A DNA stretch of 8,029 nt from Bifidobacterium breve (GTDB taxonomy: Bacteria > Actinomycetota > Actinomycetes > Nanopelagicales > Nanopelagicaceae), in the NCBI GenBank assembly GCA_943324025.2, contig CALPKA020000019.1, forward strand, positions 1-8,029. The letters run 5' to 3'. The translations under genes and the position numbers were made by a program. Below, in pieces: positions 1-6,651 of the stretch; the first letter of the stretch is position 1; the number at the start of each line of letters is the position of its first letter. The notes under the pieces were generated by a model. It did not search any database, had not been told where the DNA came from, and worked only from the letters and a program-made list of their open reading frames with translations.

Positions 1-1116
1 GGACCTGAAGTTATGTGGCTAAAGCAATTGCATGAATGGCAACAGGAAAGTGAGGATGTTGGTGATTTTCTCGAAACATTGCGATATGACCTGCGCACTC
101 CTGAAGTTTTTGTGTTTACACCCAAAGGCAGTGTGATTGCGCTTCCATCTGGATCTACACCAGTTGATTTTGCTTATGCTGTTCACACCGAGGTAGGAAA
201 CAAATGCGTTGGCGCTAAGGTCAATGGAAAACTTGTTCCCCTTGAGTCTCATCTTGTAAATGGCGATGTTGTTGATATCGTAATTAATAAAGGTCTTAAT
301 GCCGCCCCAAGCCATGATTGGTTGAATTTCGTTACATCCTCACGGGCAAGATCAAAAATCAAAGCTTGGTTTTCAAAAGAACGTAAAGAAGAGGCAATCG
401 AAGCAGGGCAAGAATCAATTGCTCGCCAAATGCGTAAAGCAGGATTGCCTATTCAGAAAATTTTAGGGGGTCATGCATTACTTGAACTGGCTCATGATTT
501 GCGATTTGAAGATATTGAATCTCTATATGAAGCAGTAGGCAACGGACATATTTCTGCACATTCAGTTATTGAAAAGTTGATGGTGCTACTTGGCACAGGG
601 GAGAGTCATCCAGAAAATGACCTAACTTCGCTAATCGCACCTGTAAAGAGAAGTCGAAAGAGCGTTACTGGCATTGATGTTGAAGGCGCAGATGATGTTT
701 TAGTTAAATTAGCCCGTTGTTGCGCTCCGGTTCCTGGAGATGAAATTACTGGATTTATAACTAGAGGAAGTGGAGTTTCCGTTCACCGAATGGACTGCAT
801 AAATATCCTCGATTTGAAGGCTCATCAAGGCGACAGAATGGTGGGAGTGAAATGGAATCTTTCTGCAAAGAGTACTTTCCTGGTTAATATCCAAGTTGAG
901 GCACTAGATAGAGCAAGATTGTTATCTGATGTAACAAAAGCTTTGTCAGATCAACACGTGAATATTTTAAGTGCCTCGGTTGTGACCAATAAGGATCAAA
1001 CAGCTATATCCAAATTTACTTTTGAAATGGCAGATGCCTCTCACTTAGATGCAGTACTGGCATCCGTACGTGCAATTGAAGGTGTTTACGATGTTGATCG
1101 GGTATTCAATAACTAA
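1..1116 (+). CDS. rel: RelA/SpoT-type (p)ppGpp synthetase/hydrolase, C-terminal part (5' truncated by window)
   Basis: This is the regulatory half of the bifunctional Rel enzyme that makes and degrades (p)ppGpp in the stringent response; in this family it contacts uncharged tRNA and the ribosome. The frame is open from base 1, so the 371 visible residues continue a gene starting off the left edge, and the hydrolase and synthetase domains are not seen. Visible in order: a TGS domain at about residues 35-96 (VFVFTPKGSVIALPSG, then DFAYAVHTEVG with the conserved His at about 62), a helical region at about 100-205, a zinc-finger-like/RIS region at about 225-290 with the Cys pair in LARCCAPVPGD (about 240-241) and HRMDC (His262, Cys266), and a C-terminal ACT domain at about 300-371 (VEALDRARLLSDVTKAL, VNILSASV). 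The wording is very close to mycobacterial RelA as I remember it. The stop TAA overlaps the end of the convergent DUF349 gene. Truncation is only the window edge; the ATG at 13 is internal. Confidence 0.96.
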   Translation, partial: GPEVMWLKQLHEWQQESEDVGDFLETLRYDLRTPEVFVFTPKGSVIALPSGSTPVDFAYAVHTEVGNKCVGAKVNGKLVPLESHLVNGDVVDIVINKGLNAAPSHDWLNFVTSSRARSKIKAWFSKERKEEAIEAGQESIARQMRKAGLPIQKILGGHALLELAHDLRFEDIESLYEAVGNGHISAHSVIEKLMVLLGTGESHPENDLTSLIAPVKRSRKSVTGIDVEGADDVLVKLARCCAPVPGDEITGFITRGSGVSVHRMDCINILDLKAHQGDRMVGVKWNLSAKSTFLVNIQVEALDRARLLSDVTKALSDQHVNILSASVVTNKDQTAISKFTFEMADASHLDAVLASVRAIEGVYDVDRVFNN

Positions 1117-2420
1117 CTACTGAATTCAGTTAACCCTTTTTGAGCCTGCTCTAACCAAACTCTTCGAGCTGCAGCAGCTTCACGAGCCACCATTGCTTTA
1201 GCAGTTTGTCCTGCTGCTTCAGCTTTTGCAGCTTGTTTTTCATAATTATCAATCGCTTCAGCTAATCCCTGAACAACCTTATTAGCTTGTGCGATTGCAG
1301 TTGGATCTGATTTTCTCTGGAAACTCTGCTCAAGTTCAATAATTTCACTCTCGATTTTTTCGATTTTTGAATCAAATACTGAACGTTTCTTGCGGTCAGT
1401 CATTCCGATTTTCTGCCATTTAAACATTAAATCATTGAAGTTCTTTCTGGCTGATTTAAAATCAGATATAGGCAGTAAGGATTCAAACTCACTTATCATC
1501 GCTTCACGCTTAGCCAAGTTTTCAGCCATCGAACCTTTTCGCTTATCCATATCTGCATTTTTAGCTGCAAAAAAAGTGTCCTGTGCTGCTTTGAAACGGC
1601 TCCATAAAGCTGTATCGGTAGATTTTTTACCTCGACCGGAAGCCTTCCACTGATCCATCAAAGATTTAAATTGCTTTGCGGTGTTTAGCCACTCTTTCGA
1701 ATTAGCTAGTGATTCAGCTTCCTTAACAATAGTTTCTTTAGTTGAGGCTACCTTTTTCTGTTCGCTATCTAAATTAGCGAAATGGGTACGGCGTCGCTTA
1801 TCAAATTTATTTCTAGAGGATGAGAATCTCTTCCATAAAGCTGCATCTACTTTTTTATCTAAACGAGGTGCTTTTTTCCATTCATCCAACAAAACCTTAA
1901 GCCTTGCGGTTGTGACCTTCCAAGCCACTGACTCAACCAAAGATTCGGCTTCGGCAACAATTTTCTCTTTAATTGCAGCAGCCTCGACTTTACGAGCCTC
2001 ACGCTCTGCATTTTGGGCAGCTTTCTTTGCTTGATAAGCCCCCTCATGCTCAGTAATCAGTGCAGGAATTTTTTCTAATGAAGCGGCAAGGTTTGCTAAG
2101 TCTCCAACACCATTAAGCCCTGAGATCTGAGTGCGTAATTTATTAACGGCTTCGTGCGCATCACTTGGCACCATCGCCCCTGATCTAATTCGGGCTGCTA
2201 AAAGTGCAACTTCAGATGCTGCCATTTCAAATTTTTTTACAAAGTAAGCCAAAGCTTCTTCAGATGTTTTGCCTGGGTAAGAGCCGACTGCTCGATCACC
2301 TTCGGGGGTTATTACGTAAACTGTTCCATCTTCGCCAACTCGACCAAATTTAGCGGGATCTCCAATAAGTGCTGATGCTGCCCCAGTGTTCGAAAGGTTT
2401 GGTGTTGCTAAGTTATCCAT
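1113..2420 (-). CDS. DUF349 domain protein with three repeats, 435 aa
   Basis: The protein is recognised as the actinobacterial DUF349 family usually found beside rel; its biochemical function is unknown. After a variable N-terminus comes a short conserved segment (about residues 22-60: DPAKFGRVGEDGTVYVITPE, then SEEALAYF), then a charged helical region, then three related helical repeats at about 150-220, 230-300 and 305-375. The first two share EAESL, a Trp, an LLDEWK/LMDQWK stretch, a basic patch and ALWxRF. The third keeps ESLLP and FKWQKIG but has lost the ALWxRF part. The C-terminus (about 380-435) is Ala-rich and probably coiled coil. No signal peptide or membrane segment is seen, so it is likely cytoplasmic. 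I chose ATG at 2420 because AAAGG lies 9 bases before it; a TTG at 2453 would add 11 residues (MQRSRNERSTT) unlike the family. The stop TAG overlaps the rel stop by 4 bases. Identity is firm, function is not known. Confidence 0.93.
   Translation of the reverse strand: MDNLATPNLSNTGAASALIGDPAKFGRVGEDGTVYVITPEGDRAVGSYPGKTSEEALAYFVKKFEMAASEVALLAARIRSGAMVPSDAHEAVNKLRTQISGLNGVGDLANLAASLEKIPALITEHEGAYQAKKAAQNAEREARKVEAAAIKEKIVAEAESLVESVAWKVTTARLKVLLDEWKKAPRLDKKVDAALWKRFSSSRNKFDKRRRTHFANLDSEQKKVASTKETIVKEAESLANSKEWLNTAKQFKSLMDQWKASGRGKKSTDTALWSRFKAAQDTFFAAKNADMDKRKGSMAENLAKREAMISEFESLLPISDFKSARKNFNDLMFKWQKIGMTDRKKRSVFDSKIEKIESEIIELEQSFQRKSDPTAIAQANKVVQGLAEAIDNYEKQAAKAEAAGQTAKAMVAREAAAARRVWLEQAQKGLTEFSS
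1119..1140 (+). terminator. Palindrome plus T-run at the convergent gene ends, possible weak terminator
   Basis: ACTGAATTCAGT at 1119-1130 is a perfect 12-base palindrome, 3 bases after the rel stop. On the plus strand it is followed within a few bases by a run of five T (1136-1140). As a hairpin it gives only a 4-bp stem with a 4-base loop, so it would be weak. It lies within the last codons of the DUF349 gene. Confidence 0.25.
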
Positions 2421-2429
2421 CGTCGTTGA

Positions 2430-2434
2430 CCTTT
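2430..2434 (-). promoter_or_regulatory. Ribosome binding site deciding the DUF349 start
   Basis: On the minus strand the bases read AAAGG, followed by 9 bases and then ATG at 2420. This placement supports the ATG over the in-frame upstream TTG at 2453, which has no comparable site. Confidence 0.6.
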
Positions 2435-2446
2435 CGTTGCGCGATC

Positions 2447-2459
2447 TCTGCAAAGCAGA
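2447..2459. repeat. Small inverted repeat in the DUF349 leader
   Basis: TCTGC, AAA, GCAGA form a 5-bp stem with a 3-base loop. On the minus strand it would sit in the DUF349 leader, a little over 10 bases upstream of the ribosome binding site. A six-base direct repeat, GATCTC, flanks it (2443-2448 and 2458-2463). It is short, so chance is a real possibility. Confidence 0.3.
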
Positions 2460-2478
2460 TCTCGGTATGTGGGGGCGT

Positions 2479-2512
2479 AGTAATCAGTTGGCTATTTAAG
2501 CCTTTGATTACT
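2479..2512. repeat. Composite inverted repeat (8 bp + 4 bp stem) in the divergent intergenic region
   Basis: AGTAATCA at 2479-2486 pairs perfectly with TGATTACT at 2505-2512. Inside it GGCT at 2490-2493 pairs with AGCC at 2499-2502 around the loop ATTTA, separated from the outer stem by a 3-by-2 internal loop. No T-tract follows on either strand, so it is a poor intrinsic terminator. It would lie in the 5' leader of the DUF349 transcript or upstream of the hydrolase operon. An RNA leader hairpin or a protein-binding operator are both possible; the sequence does not decide. Confidence 0.5.
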
Positions 2513-2524
2513 GGGTTTGGAGCT

Positions 2525-2556
2525 GGCTAAAAGATAGCCTAAGCACCATCTTTTAG
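2525..2556. repeat. Overlapping inverted repeats between divergent genes, possible operator
   Basis: CTAAAAGAT at 2527-2535 is perfectly inverted as ATCTTTTAG at 2548-2556, with a 12-base spacer. A second, overlapping pair, GGCTA at 2525-2529 and TAGCC at 2535-2539 around AAAGA, shares bases with the first, so the two stems exclude each other in RNA. The region also contains possible -10 hexamers on both strands. The 9-bp perfect arms suggest an operator or a leader switch, but no binding protein can be named. Confidence 0.4.
2531..2540. promoter_or_regulatory. Possible divergent -10 elements (weak)
   Basis: On the plus strand TAGCCT at 2535-2540 fits the TANNNT -10 pattern and would start a transcript near 2547, about 50 bases before the hydrolase ATG. 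On the minus strand TATCTT (2536 down to 2531) fits the same pattern and would give a DUF349 leader of about 100 bases. Neither has a convincing -35 at normal spacing, so these are suggestions only. Confidence 0.2.
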
Positions 2557-2597
2557 GGAAATTTGAACACAAAAAACTGTGGAGAGCGGGGTAGGCG

Positions 2598-3290
2598 ATG
2601 CTGATCGACCGGGTAGTCGCCCCTTATTTTGAAACCAACTGCTGGATTCTTGCCGCAGATGAATCAGAAGAATGCATAATTGTTGACCCGGGAATGGCCA
2701 AGCCAAACTTAGTTGATCAGATCGTTAGCAAAGTTAAAGAACATAATTTAAAGCCAGTGGCTGTACTAGTCACTCATGGACATTTAGATCATACTTTTTC
2801 AGTACTTCCACTTACTAAATCAATTCCGATGCGAACATTTATTACCGGTAATGATCGTTTTTTGCTTTCTAACCCACTTGGCGCATTAGATTCCGGAGGA
2901 GTTAGCGAACAATTCTTAAATGCTTTTGGTAGTGAAAACTTTTATGAACCATCAGATGTGGTTGAGGTGGAGGATTTTTCGACATTTGAATTAGCCGGTT
3001 TAGAGCTGACCTCCATCTTTGCCCCTGGTCACACCAAAGGTTCTGTGATCTTTACAGTTGATGATCAGCATTTGATTTCGGGAGATGTTTTGTTCGCTGG
3101 CAGTATCGGCAGAACAGATATGCCAACAGGATCGGCACTTGATATGCGAAAAACCTTGCGCGAACGAATATTAACCCTGCCAGATGGGCTAAATGTCCTG
3201 CCTGGGCATGGTGGGCAAACTACAATCGGCATAGAGCGTGTAAGAAATCCTTACTTGCAAAGTGATTTTCTGGACCAAGGCGGGCGGTGA
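2598..3290 (+). CDS. Metallo-beta-lactamase-fold hydrolase, glyoxalase-II-like, 230 aa
   Basis: This is a zinc-dependent hydrolase of the metallo-beta-lactamase superfamily, in the glyoxalase-II-like group found next to hisS in actinobacteria (Rv2581c type). The substrate is not established. The metal ligands are all visible: HGHLDH at residues 60-65 (His60, His62, Asp64, His65), PGHTKGS with His145, SGD with Asp163, and LPGHGG with His204. The start [18 protein letters not shown] is the usual family N-terminus, and 230 residues is a normal length. There is no signal peptide, so it should be cytoplasmic. GGAGAG at 2581-2586 serves as the ribosome binding site, somewhat far (11 bases) from the ATG. 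It appears to be the first gene of the operon running into hisS, whose likely TTG start lies 4 bases after its stop. True glyoxalase II, or another thioester or hydroxyacyl hydrolase, cannot be separated from sequence alone. Confidence 0.92.
   Translation: MLIDRVVAPYFETNCWILAADESEECIIVDPGMAKPNLVDQIVSKVKEHNLKPVAVLVTHGHLDHTFSVLPLTKSIPMRTFITGNDRFLLSNPLGALDSGGVSEQFLNAFGSENFYEPSDVVEVEDFSTFELAGLELTSIFAPGHTKGSVIFTVDDQHLISGDVLFAGSIGRTDMPTGSALDMRKTLRERILTLPDGLNVLPGHGGQTTIGIERVRNPYLQSDFLDQGGR
3286..3290 (+). promoter_or_regulatory. Ribosome binding site supporting the TTG start of hisS
   Basis: GGTGA, which includes the TGA stop of the hydrolase gene, matches the 3' half of the extended Shine-Dalgarno sequence and lies 4 bases before TTG at 3295. 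It ties hisS initiation to termination of the upstream gene. Confidence 0.45.
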
Positions 3291-3294
3291 AATT

Positions 3295-4557
3295 TTGAGT
3301 AAATTTCAAGCGCCTAAAGGAGTGAGTGAATACTTCCCGCCAAACTCAAACCAATTTGAGTATGTAAGAGATCAATTATTGAGAACAGCCCGTCTTGCAG
3401 GCTATAACCTAATTGAGTTACCAGTTTTTGAAGATACTGAAGTTTTTACCCGCGGAGTTGGTGAATCAACCGATGTAGTTAGTAAAGAGATGTATACCTT
3501 TGAAGACCGAGGTGGGCGTTCAATAACTCTAAGGCCAGAAGGAACTGCTGGCGTAATGCGTGCGGTAATAGAACATAACTTAGATAGAGGTCAATTACCC
3601 GTAAAACTTTTTTATACCGGTCCATTTTTTCGGGCCGAACGTCCGCAAGCTGGTAGATATCGACAGTTCTACCAAGTTGGAATTGAGGCAATCGGCTATA
3701 CCGATCCAGAAATTGATGTAGAGGTAATTGCCGTAGCAGATTCTGCGTTTAAAGCCTTGGGATTAACCAAATACAAATTAAACATTACCTCTTTAGGAGA
3801 TACAGAAAGCAGGCAAGCCCATCGCAAAGATTTAATGAAATATATCGCTGGGTTAGATTTAGATGAGGCTACATCAGCGAGGGCTCAGATCAACCCTTTG
3901 AGATTATTTGACGACAAGCGCACAGAAATCAAAGATTTAATGGCAAAAGCTCCCTTGTTACTAAATTACTTAAATAATGACAGTGTTCAACATTTTGAAG
4001 CGGTGAAAAACATTTTAAATGATATTGGGATTAATTATCAGATAAATCCTTATATGGTCCGAGGTTTGGATTATTACACTGGAACCACTTTCGAATTTGA
4101 TCATGAGATGCTTGGAGCGCAATCTGGTATTGGTGGCGGAGGCCGCTATGACGGATTGATGAATTCACTAGGTGGTTCTGATGTGAGTGGAATTGGCTTT
4201 GGATTAGGTGTCGATCGAATATTGATGGCATGCCAAGCTGAAGGCTCATTACCCGATAACTTAAATCAAATTGAACTATTTATTGCACCAATATCTCATC
4301 CTGCTAAAGCTCTTGCTTTCAAATTACTAACCCAACTGCGGATAGCGGGAATTTCATGCGACATGGCATTTGGCGATAGAGCATTAAAAGGGGCCATGAA
4401 GGCAGCAGATAAAAGTGGTGCTAAATATGGACTTGTGATTGGTGATGATGAGATTAATTCCGGCATGGGACAGCTGAAATTGATGAGCAGCGGAGAAGTT
4501 ATTTCTAGTAGCCTTACGCCCTCTGAATTAATCAAAAGACTTGGAAAGAATAATTAA
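3295..4557 (+). CDS. hisS: Histidyl-tRNA synthetase (TTG start), 420 aa
   Basis: A class II aminoacyl-tRNA synthetase that charges tRNA(His) with histidine in the cytoplasm. The N-terminus [15 protein letters not shown] is the standard HisRS opening. Motif 2 spans about residues 105-131 ([14 protein letters not shown], then [12 protein letters not shown]), the histidine-specific signature [13 protein letters not shown] lies at 256-268, [11 protein letters not shown] at 288-298, and motif 3 at about 308-320 ([13 protein letters not shown]). The C-terminal anticodon-binding domain covers about 336-420. The length of 420 is normal. I set the start at TTG 3295: the in-frame GTG at 3262 would add [10 protein letters not shown], lies inside the hydrolase gene and extends beyond the family's N-terminus, while TTG has GGTGA just upstream. 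The stop TAA shares one base with the aspS ATG. The RYRQFYQ stretch has Tyr where many HisRS have His, which I read as ordinary variation. Confidence 0.96.
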   Translation: MSKFQAPKGVSEYFPPNSNQFEYVRDQLLRTARLAGYNLIELPVFEDTEVFTRGVGESTDVVSKEMYTFEDRGGRSITLRPEGTAGVMRAVIEHNLDRGQLPVKLFYTGPFFRAERPQAGRYRQFYQVGIEAIGYTDPEIDVEVIAVADSAFKALGLTKYKLNITSLGDTESRQAHRKDLMKYIAGLDLDEATSARAQINPLRLFDDKRTEIKDLMAKAPLLLNYLNNDSVQHFEAVKNILNDIGINYQINPYMVRGLDYYTGTTFEFDHEMLGAQSGIGGGGRYDGLMNSLGGSDVSGIGFGLGVDRILMACQAEGSLPDNLNQIELFIAPISHPAKALAFKLLTQLRIAGISCDMAFGDRALKGAMKAADKSGAKYGLVIGDDEINSGMGQLKLMSSGEVISSSLTPSELIKRLGKNN

Positions 4558-6308
4558 TGTTAAGAACTCATGACGCAGGAGCCTTGAACTCAACCGCGAT
4601 AGGCAACAAAGTGGTTTTGGCAGGTTGGGTTGCGCGTCGCCGTGATCACGGTGGGGTTGCATTTATTGATTTAAGAGACTCAACCGGGGCAGTTCAAGTT
4701 GTAATCAACGATGAAAAAATTGCTGGAGAGTTACGCGCAGAATGGTGTGTTTTAATAAATGGAGAAGTTAAAGCAAGGCCTGCTGGAAATGAAAACAAAG
4801 AGATTCCAACTGGTGAAATCGAAGTGGTATGTAATTCTTTGGAAGTTTTAAGTGAAGCTGCAGCACTACCATTTCCGGTAGATAGTGGAGACATTGGCAA
4901 TATCTCTGAGGAAGTTAGACTTAAATATCGGTACCTTGATTTACGTCGAGAAGGTCCTGCTAAGAATTTAAGACTTAGATCCAAAGTTACTTCCGCAATC
5001 AGAGATGTTATGGATGCTGAAGATTTCCTAGAGATTGAAACGCCATATCTAACTCGCTCAACTCCGGAGGGAGCGCGAGATTTCCTTGTGCCAGTCAGAT
5101 TGCAGCCAGGATCTTGGTATGCCCTTCCACAATCTCCACAATTATTTAAACAGCTTCTAATGGTGGCTGGAATGGAACGTTATTATCAAATTGCCAGATG
5201 TTTTCGAGATGAGGATTTTCGCGCCGATCGCCAACCTGAATTCACCCAGCTAGATATTGAGATTTCATTTGCAGATCAAGCAGATGTTTTGAAAGTGGCT
5301 GAAAAAGTTTTGACTCAGGTATTTGATAAAGTATTGAACTACAAAATTCCAACTCCAATTCCTCATATGACATATAAAGATGCAATGACTGACTATGGTT
5401 CTGATAAACCTGATTTAAGGTTTGAAAATAAAATTAAAGATGTAACTGAATTCTTCAAGGAGACAACCTTTAGAGTTTTTCAAGCAGAGTATGTCGGGGC
5501 AGTTGTTATGCCAGGAGGTGCTAGTTCACCTCGAAGAGAGCTAGATGCTTGGCAAGATTGGGCTAAAGCAAGAGGTGCTAAAGGCCTTGCCTATATTTTG
5601 GTGGGCGATGATGGAACATTGAGCGGCCCAGTTGCAAAGAATCTCTCTGAAAAGGAAAGCACTCAGATAGCATCATTTGTTGGGGCAAAAAATGGTGATG
5701 CGATATTTTTTGCAGCCGGTAATAGATCTTCTTCACAAAACTTACTGGGTGCTGTCAGGTTAGAAATTGGTAAACGTTGTAATTTAATTGATGACAAAGC
5801 TTGGAAGTTTGTATGGATCGTAGATGCCCCAATGTTTGAGCCGGTAGATGCGGAGAATCCTGCTTCTGGTTGGACGGCAGTACACCATCCATTTACTGGT
5901 CCCAAGCCGGAGTATGCAGATAATTTTGACACTAACCCAGCGGACGCATTGGCTTATGCCTATGACATAGTTTTAAATGGAAATGAAATTGGCGGAGGAT
6001 CTATTCGTATTCACAAGCGGGAGATGCAGCAAAGAGTTTTCAAAACAATCGGACTATCTCAACAAGAGGCCGAAAGTAAGTTTGGATTCCTTCTAGAAGC
6101 ATTTAATTATGGACCACCTCCTCATGGCGGAATCGCCTTAGGTTTGGATCGTTTATGTGCATTGCTTGCTGGTGCTGAATCGATTCGAGAAGTGATTGCA
6201 TTTCCTAAAACTGCCAGCGGCGGAGATCCTTTGACTGGCGCACCAACTCCAATTACCCCTGCACAGCGGAAAGAGTCTGGGGTCGATACTCCAGCTCCTG
6301 CCAAGTAG
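4557..6308 (+). CDS. aspS: Aspartyl-tRNA synthetase, probably non-discriminating, 583 aa
   Basis: A class IIb synthetase of the bacterial type that attaches aspartate to tRNA(Asp). Visible in order: an OB-fold anticodon-binding domain (about residues 1-110, with [19 protein letters not shown]), the catalytic core opening at about 120 ([11 protein letters not shown]), [11 protein letters not shown] at about 192-202, motif 2 at about 208-237 ([19 protein letters not shown], then PEFTQLDIE), the bacterial GAD insertion at about 290-405, and motif 3 at about 521-535 ([13 protein letters not shown]), followed by [20 protein letters not shown]. The length is normal. His31 and the RPAGNEN loop match residues linked to non-discriminating enzymes, which also charge tRNA(Asn); discriminating AspRS such as that of E. 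coli has Leu at the His position. That would require GatCAB elsewhere in the genome. The ATG overlaps the hisS stop by one base, and GGAAAG at 4543-4548 gives a well-placed ribosome binding site. Confidence 0.97.
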   Translation: MLRTHDAGALNSTAIGNKVVLAGWVARRRDHGGVAFIDLRDSTGAVQVVINDEKIAGELRAEWCVLINGEVKARPAGNENKEIPTGEIEVVCNSLEVLSEAAALPFPVDSGDIGNISEEVRLKYRYLDLRREGPAKNLRLRSKVTSAIRDVMDAEDFLEIETPYLTRSTPEGARDFLVPVRLQPGSWYALPQSPQLFKQLLMVAGMERYYQIARCFRDEDFRADRQPEFTQLDIEISFADQADVLKVAEKVLTQVFDKVLNYKIPTPIPHMTYKDAMTDYGSDKPDLRFENKIKDVTEFFKETTFRVFQAEYVGAVVMPGGASSPRRELDAWQDWAKARGAKGLAYILVGDDGTLSGPVAKNLSEKESTQIASFVGAKNGDAIFFAAGNRSSSQNLLGAVRLEIGKRCNLIDDKAWKFVWIVDAPMFEPVDAENPASGWTAVHHPFTGPKPEYADNFDTNPADALAYAYDIVLNGNEIGGGSIRIHKREMQQRVFKTIGLSQQEAESKFGFLLEAFNYGPPPHGGIALGLDRLCALLAGAESIREVIAFPKTASGGDPLTGAPTPITPAQRKESGVDTPAPAK

Positions 6309-6309
6309 T

Positions 6310-6334
6310 TACCTGCTTTTCAGGTATTCTTCCC
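6310..6334 (+). terminator. Small hairpin after aspS, weak terminator or attenuator
   Basis: TACCTG at 6310-6315 and CAGGTA at 6321-6326 form a perfect 6-bp stem around the loop CTTTT, immediately after the aspS stop. It is followed by TTCTTCCC, a pyrimidine-rich but not T-only tract. A partial terminator or RNA-processing site is plausible, as is chance. Full termination is unlikely because the next two genes otherwise follow in tight order. Confidence 0.35.
6325..6330 (+). promoter_or_regulatory. Possible -10 element for a leaderless transcript of the small membrane protein gene
   Basis: TATTCT fits TANNNT and ends 7 bases before the ATG at 6338, so transcription would begin at or next to the start codon. 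The gene has no good Shine-Dalgarno sequence in the 17 bases before its ATG, which agrees with leaderless initiation, common in actinobacteria. There is no clear -35 element, and the hexamer overlaps the right arm of the hairpin by two bases. Confidence 0.3.
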
Positions 6335-6337
6335 AAC

Positions 6338-6649
6338 ATGGGCCCAGGTGGAATAGCAACAATAATTGCAGCATCATCGCTAGCGGTGATAGCGGTGGCT
6401 ATCGCCTATACGGTCATCCGTGCATCTAGATTGATTGATGAGATCACTAAAACTATTGCGATGATTAATAGCCCGCTGAAAAGCTTAAGCAATGCTGGTA
6501 AATCTATTGAAAACCTTACTAAAAAAGTTTCTGGTGCAACTGAATCATTTCTAGATGAGAACCCAATGGCTATGAAGGCCGCCGCTGCAATATTTACTGC
6601 TGCAAAGCTTAAGAAAAAGGGTAAGAAAAAAAGTAAAGCGAAAGCGTAG
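6338..6649 (+). CDS. Small single-pass membrane protein, DUF948-like, 103 aa
   Basis: The protein has one N-terminal membrane segment at about residues 6-27 ([20 protein letters not shown]), then Arg28, then a polar helical region at about 29-70 that could form a coiled coil ([20 protein letters not shown]). A short Ala-rich stretch follows (82-90), and the tail from 91 is very rich in lysine ([14 protein letters not shown]). The basic tail favours a cytoplasmic C-terminus. The pattern and the position directly upstream of alaS match the DUF948-type proteins found there in many actinobacteria; function is unknown and the family call rests on pattern and context. It is likely anchored at the inner face of the plasma membrane, and there is no cleavable signal. 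Its stop lies 2 bases before the alaS ATG, so the two are probably co-translated. A second small gene that, as I recall, sits between this gene and alaS in Streptomyces is absent here. Confidence 0.82.
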   Translation: MGPGGIATIIAASSLAVIAVAIAYTVIRASRLIDEITKTIAMINSPLKSLSNAGKSIENLTKKVSGATESFLDENPMAMKAAAAIFTAAKLKKKGKKKSKAKA

Positions 6650-6651
6650 CC

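Noticed and set aside
19..315. Minus-strand open frame of 98 codons opposite rel
   Set aside because: It lies wholly inside the conserved TGS region of rel and its translation shows no family features.
1390..2034. Two plus-strand open frames (87 and 117 codons) opposite the DUF349 gene
   Set aside because: They are antisense to a well-supported gene, have no recognisable motif, and arise from the Lys/Ala/Glu-rich codons on the other strand.
2479..2512. Intrinsic terminator at the composite hairpin
   Set aside because: Neither strand has a T-tract after the stem, and no upstream gene on either strand would end there.
2460..2560. A tRNA or small structured RNA gene in the intergenic region
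   Set aside because: No TTC-A T-loop consensus, no cloverleaf arms and no acceptor pairing were found; the inverted repeats do not fit a tRNA layout.
3262..3294. GTG at 3262 as the hisS start
   Set aside because: It would extend HisRS beyond its usual N-terminus with residues that only mirror the hydrolase C-terminal codons in another frame; TTG at 3295 fits the family and has a ribosome binding signal.
4694..4984. Minus-strand open frame of 96 codons opposite aspS; similar frames at 5663-5932 and 6122-6304
   Set aside because: They are shadows of the conserved AspRS reading frame, with no motifs of their own.
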